In this document: in pieces, positions 7,222 to 16,794 of the stretch
Position numbering within the stretch: the stretch's first letter is position 1
How the letters are laid out: every line of letters begins with the position of its first letter
Origin: Euryarchaeota archaeon
GTDB taxonomy: Archaea > Thermoplasmatota > SW-10-69-26 > JACQPN01
NCBI GenBank assembly: GCA_016207515.1
Contig: JACQPN010000007.1
Location: forward strand, 29,688 to 93,687
Direction: 5' to 3'
Length of the DNA: 64,000 nt
Position numbers and translations under genes: made by a program
Notes under the pieces: model-generated
What the model was told of the DNA's origin: nothing
What the model saw: only the letters and a program-made list of their open reading frames with translations
The model's database searches: none

Positions 7222-10200
7222 GTGACGCGACAGGGCCACAGGAGGAATTCGAGATCAGGCAGGGCCCTGTATTCCGTCGCGCTGGCAATCCTCTTGCTGA
7301 CGCCCGTCGGCTTCTTCCCTTCGGGTGTTGCAGACGCTTCAACCGAGCCAGCTCCGGGAAGCGACAATTCTCACAATACTTCGGAGGAGAACGGCGCCGG
7401 AACGACTCCTAAGACCGATTCACCTGAGTCGCCGGCCCGAGCAGAGCCCGATTCCTCCACCTCCAGCAACGCCAATACGGCGGCGGCGCCGCGCAATGGC
7501 ACCGAGTCCCTATCGGAATATGAGAACCGAACGCTGAGCGCCGAAATCGAAGTGGGTCACCGACAGGACCTGGACGGCAATTCCATCGAAGACGTCCTCG
7601 ACCTCGTGATTGCGCGGTCTGGCTCGGAGGACGACCTCAAGATCATCATCGCCTTCGCCGACCAAGGTTCGGCGGCGTCGGCTCAGGGAGGCCTATTCGC
7701 CATGGGCGCCAGCGGGGTCCGTGTTTACCACCTCGCGCCGGCGGTTTCGGCAAGCATGCCCGCGTCCACGGTCCGGTTCGTGACCACGATGCCGGGTGTC
7801 GTGCTCGTGTACCACGACGCCCTGGTCCGGGCCACGCTTGACTCCTCGGGACCGGTGATCCGGGCGCCAGAGGCGCGTTCCACGTACGGCGTCAACGGTG
7901 CGGGCGTCGGAATCGCGATTGTTGATACAGGAATCGACCCGTCCCACAAGAGCTTGGATGATCAAGATGACAATCCGCAGACGACGGACCCCAAAATAGT
8001 GGGTTGGTATGATGTCATCAACGGTCGAAACACCCCGTACGATGACCACTACCACGGAACCCACGTGGCGGCGACCGCCGCTGGGACGGCGGCTGGAACG
8101 CCCTACGTGGGAATCGCGCCGGGTGCGAATCTCATAGGCGTCAAGGTACTTTCCGGATCGGGGTCCGGCTCCGAGAGCGGCGTCATCGATGGAATGGAGT
8201 GGTGCGTTGACAACAAGGATGCCTATGGCATCGACGTCATGTCGATGAGCCTCGGCGCCAATGTCAACGGCGACGGGAATTCACCACTGGAACAGGCGGC
8301 TACCAACGCCATGAACGCGGGAGTAGTGACAGTGGTCGCAGCCGGCAACAGCGGCCCGGGATCTAACACAGTCGGAGTCCCGGGCAGCGCGAGGGACATC
8401 TTGACGGTAGGCGCCGTGGATGACGGGAAGACTGTGGCGTATTTCTCGAGTCGTGGTCCGACGCGGGACGGGCGCTTAAAGCCGGAAGTCTCGGCAGTGG
8501 GCGTCGACGTCATCGCCGCGTCCGCAAACACCGGTACCGGATATCGGTCGTTGAGCGGGACGAGCATGGCGACGCCCCACGTTTCCGGGTTGGTCGCTTT
8601 GGTGCTTGAAAGAGCCGCGGGCAGCGCGGACCCAAGCGAAATTCGGGACATTCTCATGTCAACGGCCGTTGACGGCGGGGCGTCGGGACCCGACAATTCG
8701 TATGGTTATGGTGTTGTAGACTCCGTGGAAGCTGTCGGTGCGGCGATACCGCCTGCGCACGATCTCGCCGTTCGCGAGATGACCTTGCCGTCCTCGGTCG
8801 CGCCGGGCGAACAGGTTAACGCCTCCATAGTCGTTCGCAACAATGGCTTGAACGCCGAATCCGACGTAAGCGTAAGGCTCGTCGTCGATGGAGTGCTGGT
8901 GGACGATGGCATACTCTCGACCCTGGCTTCTGGTGCCTCTGAGACCGTCATCCTCTCTTGGCAATCGCCACCGACGAGCGGGACACACAACATGACTGGT
9001 GAGGTCGCTCCAGTCCCGGGCGAGTCGAACTTGGGAAACAACGCTCTCAGCAGGTCGCTCTTTGTCGGAATCCGGCTTCCCACGGCGCGGGCCCACACGA
9101 GTGCAGCGTGGAACGGCCAGTACGCCTATGTCTTCGGTGGCAACGATGGAAATTATCTTGACCAAATCGTTCGGGTCGACGTCGTCACGATGAAGGCGAC
9201 GACCATGGCGGCGAAACTGCCAGCAGGGCGCGAAGGAACGAGCGCCGTGTGGACGGGAACATTCGCGTACATTTTTGGCGGCGAGAGCGGTCCATACTCC
9301 CGCTCTAGCGGAATCGTGCGTTATGATCCCGGTACCGATACCGCAAGCCTCATGCCGACGCCGCTCCCGTCGGGGAGAACGCTGACTTCCGCCGTGTGGA
9401 CCGGACAGTACGTGTACATATTCGGAGGATGCACCGTGACCGTATGTCCAACCGATGAGATTCTCCGTTACGATCCAGCGACCGACGCCATTTCCGTTCT
9501 GGCGCCAAGGCTTCCCTCCGCGAGGATGGGCACCAGCGCCGTGTGGGCGGGCGGGGATGCATATGTCTTCGGAGGAGAGACCGGCCAGGCGCACTTACGA
9601 CAAGTTGTAAGGTTCTCCCCTTCCACCGGCGTTGTTTCTATCATGGCCGCGAGCCTTCCGATCGGCGGGGTCGAGACGTCGGCGACATGGAGCGGGAGTC
9701 GCGCCTACGTGTTCGGCGGCCTGTATGGCACGACTTTTGGAAATCAGGTTGTCCAGTATGATCCAGTTACTGATCTTGCTACGGTTGTAAGCGAGGATAT
9801 GACGCCGGCCAGATGCTGCACGAGCGCTGCGCTCACGACCAAAGGGGCGCTCGTCTTCGGGGGATTGAATGGCGTCTACCTCTCAGACATTTTCCAGTAT
9901 CCGATAGGCCTACAGGCACCAACGAATTTCACGGCGACCCCTGGGCCGGGTCTTGGCGAGATCACCCTGGCATGGCAGCCACCGGTGGAGCTCGGCGCGT
10001 CGCCAGTCACCGGGTACAATGTATACCGCGGGTCATCGCCCGGCTCCGGGATGCTCCACGCGACCCTTGGCAATGTACTCGGTTTTTCGGACGCGGGCCT
10101 TCCGGACACAGCCACGTATTACTACAATGTAACGGCCATCAACTCCCAGCTCGAAGGACCGTCTTCCCCCGAAGTCTCGGCCAACACGTACCATCCAGAT

Positions 10201-13200
10201 GCCCCGGATTCCCCCCAAAATGTGGAGGCTGAACCGGGCGCCGATCTCGGAAAGGTGGTTGTGACTTGGACCCCGCCGCAAGCCGCCGGGAAACCGCCCA
10301 CGAACGGTTACCGCGTGTACCGCGGGACAACTGAATCGAACCTCGTGTATGTCGCACAAACGGGAACCGTGAGCAAATACGACGACTCAGGGTTGGCGAA
10401 CGATACCAGTTACTTCTACGGTGTATCGGCCATCAATCTCGTTGGAGAAGGGGATGCCTCGGCCCCAGTCTCCGTCCAGACCTTTGCGGTCGTGCCCCCC
10501 GGCTCGCCCCAAAGTCTGGCTGCGACCGCCGGCTCCGGTCCCGGCAACATCACGCTCTCATGGGTGGCGCCGTCCCCGAACGCGGGCCCGCCTCCCACCG
10601 GCTATCGAGTATATGGGGGTAACGCGTCCGGGACGGAGGCGTTCCTGGCCCAGGTTGGACCGAACTCAATATTCGTCGAATCCGGCTTGGGAAATGGCCG
10701 GACCCGGTTCTATAAGGTTGGCGCTTCAAACTCTGTCGGGGAGGGACCGGTATCCACCGAAACGAGCGCGACAACTTTTACGGTTCCCAGCGTCCCTCGC
10801 AACTTTACCGCGTCCACGAGCACGAAGGCGGGCGAAATTGTGCTTCGGTGGGAACCGTCGGCAGATTCCGGTGGAACACAAGTCACGGGTTATCGCCTAT
10901 ACCGCGGAGACGTACCCGGGCAAGAGATTTTTTTGGTACAGGTGGGTAATGCGCTTGTCTACTACGATGGCGGACTCGGCGCGGGAGTGACCAAGTATTA
11001 CCGCGTGTCGGCCGTCAACGTCGTGGGCGATGGCCCCATGGCGCCGACGGCAAGCGGAAGCACACTATCGACTCCGGGACCGCCTCAAAACCTCATTGCC
11101 GTAAAGGGCCCGGCCGTCGGGGACATGACTCTTACATGGCAACCGCCAGCCGCCGGCGGAGATTCCGGCATTACGAACTATCGGATCTACCGGGGGGACT
11201 CGGCGGAGTCGGCCTCCTTCCTAGCCCAGGTGGGAAACGTCGGAACATATCGCGACTCGACCGGACCCGGCGGGTTAACATTCTACCGCTTATCCGCCGT
11301 GAACCCGGCGGGCGAGGGCGAACTTGGGTCTCCCACAAGCGTTGTCGCAGACGCTGTACTGAAGACCGCGCGCGCGCATATGAGTGGCGTTTCGACGGGT
11401 CAACACGTGTACATTTTCGGCGGCCAAGATGGCTCTTACTTGAACCAGATCCTGAAATACGACCCGACGACGGACAAAGTCACAGTCATGGCTGCAACGC
11501 TTCTTTCTGGGCGAGAAGGCACGAGCGCAGTCTGGACGGGAACCTTCGCGTTTGTTTTCGGAGGCGAGAGTGGGCCATTCGCCCGCTCGGACCGCATTGT
11601 GAGATATGATCCATGGACGGACACGACGACCTTCATGAGTGCAAGGCTTCCCACGGGACGCACGCTCACCAGCGCGGTCTGGACTGGCCAATACGTGTAC
11701 ATTTTCGGGGGATGCACGACAAGCGTGTGCCCGGCGACCGACATCCTGAGATACGATCCAGCGGCAGACGCCGTGACCGTTATGTCGCCTCGTCTGCCCT
11801 CGGCACGGATGGGTACGAGCGCCATTTGGGACGGACAGAGCGCCTACGTCTTCGCTGGAGAAACGGGCCAAGCCCACTTGAAGCAGATTGTCAGATACAC
11901 GCCGTCCACGGGCTCTGTATCTGTAATGGCAGCTACGCTTCCCATTGGGGGCGTCGAGACGTCCGCCGTTTGGAACGGGGCCAGTGCATACATCTTTGGA
12001 GGCCTCTTTGGCACGACCTTCACGAGTCAGGTCGTTCAATTTTCGCCCGCCGCGGACTCGGCCATCGTCCGGGATGAAGGGATTGGTCCACCGCGCTGCT
12101 GTGCCGGAGCCGTGCTAGTGGGCGAAACGGCAATTACGTTTGGGGGCCTGTCAACGGCTTCAACTTACCTGAAACATATTACAGAATACGAAATCACGCT
12201 CACGCCGCCACGCCAGCTCACTGCGATGCCTGGATCCGACCTGGGCAGCACCGTCCTTTCTTGGCAGGCACCGGTCGACGATGGTGGAACTCCGATAACC
12301 GGTTACCGTGTTTACCGTGGATCGGCAAGCGGCCAGGAAACATTCATCGAAGAGTTGCCGGTCGTGTTCTCGTACGCGGACGGCGGTCTGGAGAACGGGA
12401 CGACCTACTACTATGTCATCCGCGCGGTCAATGCGTTGCGGGAGAGCAGCCCCTCGAACGAAGTCAACACTACGACCTACGCGGCGGTCCCTCCCCCGGC
12501 GCCCCACGGGCTCGTCGCCTCGGCAGGAATTGGTCCAGGCGCGATCACACTTCGGTGGAACCAATCGACACCGGCCGGGACCCAGCCTCCGCGCAGCTAT
12601 CGCATATATGCTGGAACCGCAAGCGGCAGCGAAGACTTCTTGACGGAGATCGAAGGTGCCCAAAATTTCACGCACACCGGCCTTGGTAATGGCGTTAAGA
12701 GGTTCTATCGGGTGAGCGCCGTGAACGCGATCGGAGAGGGGGGCCTTTCCGCCGAGGCAAATGGAACCACATTCATCCCACCGTCGAAACCAGTCAATCT
12801 CGTGGCACAATTCGGCCCCGGCCCCGGCGAAATCACGCTAGACTGGCAGACCCCGTCCTCAAACGGAGGCCTTCCCGTGACGGGTTATACCGTGTACCGT
12901 GGAAACTCCAGCGCAAACAAAACCCTACTGGCCAAGGTCCCGACCGTGACGACATTCAAGGATTCCGGAAGATCGGTCCGGGACACCTATTTCTACAGTG
13001 TGACGGCGGCCAACTCTGCTGGCGAGGGCTTGAACTCCAGCGACGCTTCTGCACGGGCCCTGGGTGCGGGAAACGTCAAGACGGCCTCGAATCCTGACGG
13101 AAGCGTGACCGTATTCGATGATCGGGACTCGGATGATACCGTGGATCCGGGCGAGGAGATTGCTCGTACTCCGAGCGTAACCCCTTTCGAATCAGCTTAC

Positions 13201-13722
13201 GCCGAGTCGTTTGACGACGGCGTCGCTGACGGTTGGACGAAGAGCGGAGGCACAACGAACCTGTGGAGAGTTCAGGCGGACTGCTCGCTCACGACCGGAG
13301 AATTCGCGCTGACGTTCAACGCCCCGTCGCCTTCGTGCGACTACGACGTGGGACACGCATCAGGGTCCGTGGGTAGCCCTATGGTGGACCTCACGGGAGC
13401 AGAGCGCGCCATCCTTACTTTCAGACACTTTTGGCAGACTGAACGTCCGACGGACGCCGGTCGGAGCGACCCGCTACGCGCCATTGACGGTTGGGACAGG
13501 ATGTCAGTCGAGGCGAGCAGCGACGGCGGTGCTACGTGGACCGAGCTAAAGCGGTGGGATTCCCGAGACCCGAAACCTGGCGGGTGGACATCGGAGTCGA
13601 TAGACATCGCAGGTTTCATATCTGACCAAGTATCGGTACGGTTCACCTTCGATAGCGTCGATTCAGCCTGGAATACGTATCTCGGCTGGAGCGTCGACGA
13701 TGTGGCCATAATCAGGGGTTAG
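7222..13722 (+). CDS. Giant secreted subtilisin-like (S8) protein with CARDB, two Kelch propellers and eight FN3 domains
   Basis: Protein of 2166 residues with an N-terminal signal peptide (hydrophobic run at about 17-35). The S8 domain spans about 220-505 with an intact catalytic set: D235 (IVDTGID), H278 (HGTH), N376 (AAGNSG) and S448 (GTSMATPH). It is followed by a CARDB-like domain (about 512-610), six Kelch blades (about 620-895), five FN3 domains (about 897-1378), six more Kelch blades (about 1382-1658), three FN3 domains (about 1660-1950), and a C-terminal jelly-roll-like segment with SFDDGVADGW and GWSVDDVAI. The region before S8 probably includes a propeptide. No transmembrane anchor is visible at the C-terminus. 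GTG at 7222 is supported by GGAGG at 7213-7217. Confidence 0.92.
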   Translation: MTRQGHRRNSRSGRALYSVALAILLLTPVGFFPSGVADASTEPAPGSDNSHNTSEENGAGTTPKTDSPESPARAEPDSSTSSNANTAAAPRNGTESLSEYENRTLSAEIEVGHRQDLDGNSIEDVLDLVIARSGSEDDLKIIIAFADQGSAASAQGGLFAMGASGVRVYHLAPAVSASMPASTVRFVTTMPGVVLVYHDALVRATLDSSGPVIRAPEARSTYGVNGAGVGIAIVDTGIDPSHKSLDDQDDNPQTTDPKIVGWYDVINGRNTPYDDHYHGTHVAATAAGTAAGTPYVGIAPGANLIGVKVLSGSGSGSESGVIDGMEWCVDNKDAYGIDVMSMSLGANVNGDGNSPLEQAATNAMNAGVVTVVAAGNSGPGSNTVGVPGSARDILTVGAVDDGKTVAYFSSRGPTRDGRLKPEVSAVGVDVIAASANTGTGYRSLSGTSMATPHVSGLVALVLERAAGSADPSEIRDILMSTAVDGGASGPDNSYGYGVVDSVEAVGAAIPPAHDLAVREMTLPSSVAPGEQVNASIVVRNNGLNAESDVSVRLVVDGVLVDDGILSTLASGASETVILSWQSPPTSGTHNMTGEVAPVPGESNLGNNALSRSLFVGIRLPTARAHTSAAWNGQYAYVFGGNDGNYLDQIVRVDVVTMKATTMAAKLPAGREGTSAVWTGTFAYIFGGESGPYSRSSGIVRYDPGTDTASLMPTPLPSGRTLTSAVWTGQYVYIFGGCTVTVCPTDEILRYDPATDAISVLAPRLPSARMGTSAVWAGGDAYVFGGETGQAHLRQVVRFSPSTGVVSIMAASLPIGGVETSATWSGSRAYVFGGLYGTTFGNQVVQYDPVTDLATVVSEDMTPARCCTSAALTTKGALVFGGLNGVYLSDIFQYPIGLQAPTNFTATPGPGLGEITLAWQPPVELGASPVTGYNVYRGSSPGSGMLHATLGNVLGFSDAGLPDTATYYYNVTAINSQLEGPSSPEVSANTYHPDAPDSPQNVEAEPGADLGKVVVTWTPPQAAGKPPTNGYRVYRGTTESNLVYVAQTGTVSKYDDSGLANDTSYFYGVSAINLVGEGDASAPVSVQTFAVVPPGSPQSLAATAGSGPGNITLSWVAPSPNAGPPPTGYRVYGGNASGTEAFLAQVGPNSIFVESGLGNGRTRFYKVGASNSVGEGPVSTETSATTFTVPSVPRNFTASTSTKAGEIVLRWEPSADSGGTQVTGYRLYRGDVPGQEIFLVQVGNALVYYDGGLGAGVTKYYRVSAVNVVGDGPMAPTASGSTLSTPGPPQNLIAVKGPAVGDMTLTWQPPAAGGDSGITNYRIYRGDSAESASFLAQVGNVGTYRDSTGPGGLTFYRLSAVNPAGEGELGSPTSVVADAVLKTARAHMSGVSTGQHVYIFGGQDGSYLNQILKYDPTTDKVTVMAATLLSGREGTSAVWTGTFAFVFGGESGPFARSDRIVRYDPWTDTTTFMSARLPTGRTLTSAVWTGQYVYIFGGCTTSVCPATDILRYDPAADAVTVMSPRLPSARMGTSAIWDGQSAYVFAGETGQAHLKQIVRYTPSTGSVSVMAATLPIGGVETSAVWNGASAYIFGGLFGTTFTSQVVQFSPAADSAIVRDEGIGPPRCCAGAVLVGETAITFGGLSTASTYLKHITEYEITLTPPRQLTAMPGSDLGSTVLSWQAPVDDGGTPITGYRVYRGSASGQETFIEELPVVFSYADGGLENGTTYYYVIRAVNALRESSPSNEVNTTTYAAVPPPAPHGLVASAGIGPGAITLRWNQSTPAGTQPPRSYRIYAGTASGSEDFLTEIEGAQNFTHTGLGNGVKRFYRVSAVNAIGEGGLSAEANGTTFIPPSKPVNLVAQFGPGPGEITLDWQTPSSNGGLPVTGYTVYRGNSSANKTLLAKVPTVTTFKDSGRSVRDTYFYSVTAANSAGEGLNSSDASARALGAGNVKTASNPDGSVTVFDDRDSDDTVDPGEEIARTPSVTPFESAYAESFDDGVADGWTKSGGTTNLWRVQADCSLTTGEFALTFNAPSPSCDYDVGHASGSVGSPMVDLTGAERAILTFRHFWQTERPTDAGRSDPLRAIDGWDRMSVEASSDGGATWTELKRWDSRDPKPGGWTSESIDIAGFISDQVSVRFTFDSVDSAWNTYLGWSVDDVAIIRG
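9085..9900 (+). repeat. Kelch propeller block 1 (six blades)
   Basis: Six [AV]Y[VI]FGG-type blade cores are visible in succession. The block is paralogous to 11368-12190, with long stretches of near-identical protein such as LPSARMGTSA and LPIGGVETSA. Confidence 0.8.
11368..12190 (+). repeat. Kelch propeller block 2 (six blades), paralogue of block 1
   Basis: Six blades in the same order as block 1, including the Cys-containing third blade (YIFGGC). Protein similarity is high, while the DNA differs at many synonymous positions. Confidence 0.8.
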
Positions 13723-13949
13723 GCGTCTCTTTGGGCGAATCCTTGGCATCAACCTCCTTCCTTGCTCCCTCTACCTGCGTTTCCCGTGGTATGTCTACGC
13801 TTGCAGAAACGTGATCGTATCACGCTTGCCCCTCCAAGGCAGACTCTTCGTGGACGCATCCTCACTTCGTGCGACAATGACAAAGCGTTCACGCCCATTT
13901 CAGGCGCCCGGCGTGGGGTGCGAAAGACCTTTTCAAAATGGACCGCCGT

Positions 13950-14879
13950 CTACTTTCGGGAGATACCCATTAGCTTGACCATGTCCTGCCACCGATGCTC
14001 GAAAGTATGATTCTCTAGCACTGTCTCCCGCCCGGCCCGTGCAATCTCTCTCGCCTCCTCTGGATGGTCGAGATAGTGGCGGACCAGGGTAATGAGTTCG
14101 GCGTCCGTTTCGTAGGTCACGAGATGCTTCTTGTTCGTGAAAAGGTCGAGCAAACCGTCCACGACATCGGTGACCATCAAGGCTCCTGCAGACATTCCCT
14201 CAAAGACCCGTTGGTTCAGCACTCCCATGAGGCTGCGGTTGAATACGATTTGCGATCGACTGTACAACCTGGCCACGTCTTCGTAGAAAATACCCTGCAG
14301 AATCGTGGTTTTGAAGTTTCCCTCCAAGATCCGTGAAAGGCGAATCCGCTCATTGTACAATCCCGCCGCCATGTTCCCCACTGATGCGACCTCAAGGTCG
14401 CGCTCGCCCTGAAACATCCGGTGATACCATGGATCGAACGCCAGTGGCACCCAAGCCGATTTGTTGGCGCATTCGGCGAAGAGGCCTTGGTATTTCTTGT
14501 GAGCGTAGAACACCCAATCGTAGTCCCTGGCGTGAGTCTGGTGGTACTCGGGAAAGAGGTGCGTATCAAGGTGCCAATTGGCCGTCGGAATCCCAAGGTC
14601 GGGCACGCCGCGAAGGAAATGCTTCGGGTGGTCATTGACGGACAGAAAGAGGTCGAAATCCGCTGGCTTACAATAATTTTCCTTGAGAACCTTGCGCACG
14701 GTCTTCCGAAGCCCGAGCGGGTCTCGAAGCTCGCGGATAGAGAGTTGGCGGAGATCAAGGTGAAGCACGACATTTTCCCGGTTCATTGCGCGAAGCATGT
14801 ACTGCGTGATGCTGTTGTAGCCGCCCGGACATGCAAAGATCACGCGCACTTGCGCTGGAAAACTGGCCTGCCATATCAA
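13950..14879 (-). CDS. CgeB-like / group 1 glycosyltransferase
   Basis: Protein of 309 residues resembling CgeB-type glycosyltransferases. The N-terminal half has FACPGGYNSITQYML and DLFLSVNDHPKHFL; the C-terminal half has the nucleotide-sugar-binding pattern RVFEGMSAGALMVTD and ends in a helix with ENHTFEHRWQDMV. Such enzymes glycosylate surface structures; donor and acceptor cannot be read from the sequence. It lies 17 bp after asnB in the same direction and is probably the last gene of the - strand glycan operon. A GTG at 14849 starts closer to the first conserved strand and is a plausible alternative start. Confidence 0.72.
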   Translation of the reverse strand: MIWQASFPAQVRVIFACPGGYNSITQYMLRAMNRENVVLHLDLRQLSIRELRDPLGLRKTVRKVLKENYCKPADFDLFLSVNDHPKHFLRGVPDLGIPTANWHLDTHLFPEYHQTHARDYDWVFYAHKKYQGLFAECANKSAWVPLAFDPWYHRMFQGERDLEVASVGNMAAGLYNERIRLSRILEGNFKTTILQGIFYEDVARLYSRSQIVFNRSLMGVLNQRVFEGMSAGALMVTDVVDGLLDLFTNKKHLVTYETDAELITLVRHYLDHPEEAREIARAGRETVLENHTFEHRWQDMVKLMGISRK

Positions 14880-14896
14880 CCTGCCCTTACGGCGGC

Positions 14897-16780
14897 CTAC
14901 GGGAAGAGCCGTTCAAGCCCGAACTCCGGCCTTCTCACGTCTCCATCCAGGTAGAGGCCTTTCCATATCTCGAACGCCGTCATGTTCCACAAGTGGGTGT
15001 AGTCCCGTTCCCGTTTCGGCGAGGAAGCGGCCCGAAGCGTCTTCTCCACGAAAGTGTCCTTGAAATATCCGCTGCGGCTTAGTCGGGCGGGCGTGAGCAC
15101 TTTCCGGGCCAGGTCCTTGAGTTCGCCTTTGAACCAGTGGTGGCTCGACATGCCGAAGACGCGCTTCGTCCGGTTCTCGACGATCTCCTTTGGAAGGAGG
15201 CGTCGCATCGCCATCCGGAGCACGTGTTTCTGGCTTCTCATCTTCACGGCCTGGGGTATCCTGAAGGAGAACTCGACCATGCGTCTATTGCAAAACGGTA
15301 CGCGCCCTTCGAGCCCGCATGCCGCGGTCTCCCGGTCGACGATCTGCAACAGGTCCTCGGCCATGTAGCCGCGCATCTGGACGATCGTGTGCTGGTCGAA
15401 AAAGTCGAGGCCCTTAAGGTCGTTGAAGTATGAGCGGTATTCCTCCTCCGGCGGCGCTTGGCCTCCGAGCGCCGGCGTAAGCATCATCGCGCCTTCGCGC
15501 CGCGTGAGAGCCCCTGTCGGGGCGAACGCCATGTAGTATTTGGCGTCGTCCTCGCCGTACGCGGAAAGGGCCTTCGCACCGCGCTCCAGCTTGTCGACGC
15601 CGAGGGCCGGGAGCGCGGTCGCGATTTTCCTTATCGGGCGCGGTATCATGCGAGGGAGATGCTTGTCCTTGTATGCGCGGATCGAGCGGTCGTATCCGCC
15701 AAAGAGCTCGTCGCCGCCAAGACCGGAGTGGACGACCTTCACGTGCTTTCTTGCAAGCTTCGAAAGTAGCAGGGTCGGCTCTATGTTGCGGCGCGGCTCT
15801 TCGAGGTGCCAGATGGCCTCCGGCATGTGCTTTAACGCGTCGGAGCCGACGAAGAGCTCATGGTGTTCGCAACCGAAGTGCTCGGAGACGCGGGCGGCCT
15901 CCTTCGTCTCGTCGGTGGCTTCGCCGAATCCGACCGTGTACGTGTGGAAGCGTTCGTCGGAGAGGCTTCGCATCGTCGCCAGTAACGAAGTGGAATCCAC
16001 GCCGCCGGAAAGGTAGACGCCTTGGGCCACCTCGCCTTGGAGTTCGGACTTGACTGTCTCACGGAAAATGGTCGCGAGGGCCATCGCATAGTACTCGTCG
16101 TCTTTCGAGTCCATCGGCGAGACGTCCGGCCGCCAATATTGGATGACTTTGGCGACCCCGTTCTCGAAAACGAGATAATGGGCGGGAAGGAGCTTCTTGA
16201 TGCCCAAGAGCATCGTGCGCTCGCCCGGGATGAACGATTGGTTCAGGAAATCGAAGAGGGCCTGCTCGTCGATTTCCCGCGCGATGCCGGGGTATTGGAG
16301 GATGGCCTTGAGTTCGGAGCCGAAGAAGATGCGGTCCCCTTGGACGCTGTAGTGCAGGGGTTTGACGCCCATCTGGTCGCGGCCCAGGACGAGCCGGCGC
16401 TTGTTGACGTCCCATAGGGCGAACGCGAATATCCCGTTCAAGCGTTTGACGAAGTCCGGGCCCAAGAGTTCGTATCCGTGGACGATCGTCTCCGTGTCCG
16501 ACCTCGTCTTGAAGCGGTGGCCGAGCTTCGAGATCTCTTCGCGTAGTTCCTGGTAGTTGTAGATCTCGCCGTTGTAAGTGACCCAGACGGAGCCGTCTTC
16601 ATTGGAGATTGGCATATGGCCGCCGGCCACGTCGACGATGGAAAGGCGGCGGTTGGCAAGGCCAACTTGGGAATCCGTGTAGAAGCCCTCGTCGTCCGGC
16701 CCGCGGTGCCGTATCGAGTCGGCCATGCGCTTGAGTAGACCTTTGTCGTCGAAGCCGGCGAAACCGCAGATGCCGCACAT
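14897..16780 (-). CDS. asnB: Asparagine synthetase-type glutamine amidotransferase
   Basis: Class II amidotransferase of 627 residues. Cys2 (MCGICGF) is the glutaminase nucleophile, followed by RRLSIVD and YNGEIYNY of the glutaminase domain. The synthetase domain has the PP-loop SGGVDS at about 256-261. Free asparagine synthesis is the default function. However, the gene lies between glycosyltransferase genes in one operon, and AsnB homologues in polysaccharide loci amidate sugar carboxyl groups. With the UDP-sugar-acid pathway predicted at the left end of the window, uronamide formation is a real alternative. It is 14 bp downstream of the glycosyltransferase that ends at 16795. Confidence 0.92.
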   Translation of the reverse strand: MCGICGFAGFDDKGLLKRMADSIRHRGPDDEGFYTDSQVGLANRRLSIVDVAGGHMPISNEDGSVWVTYNGEIYNYQELREEISKLGHRFKTRSDTETIVHGYELLGPDFVKRLNGIFAFALWDVNKRRLVLGRDQMGVKPLHYSVQGDRIFFGSELKAILQYPGIAREIDEQALFDFLNQSFIPGERTMLLGIKKLLPAHYLVFENGVAKVIQYWRPDVSPMDSKDDEYYAMALATIFRETVKSELQGEVAQGVYLSGGVDSTSLLATMRSLSDERFHTYTVGFGEATDETKEAARVSEHFGCEHHELFVGSDALKHMPEAIWHLEEPRRNIEPTLLLSKLARKHVKVVHSGLGGDELFGGYDRSIRAYKDKHLPRMIPRPIRKIATALPALGVDKLERGAKALSAYGEDDAKYYMAFAPTGALTRREGAMMLTPALGGQAPPEEEYRSYFNDLKGLDFFDQHTIVQMRGYMAEDLLQIVDRETAACGLEGRVPFCNRRMVEFSFRIPQAVKMRSQKHVLRMAMRRLLPKEIVENRTKRVFGMSSHHWFKGELKDLARKVLTPARLSRSGYFKDTFVEKTLRAASSPKRERDYTHLWNMTAFEIWKGLYLDGDVRRPEFGLERLFP

Positions 16781-16794
16781 TTACGGCTTCTCTA

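Noticed and set aside
8659..9594. 311-codon open frame on the - strand inside the giant peptidase gene
   Set aside because: Antisense to the CARDB and Kelch coding region, Arg/His-rich composition, no motif.
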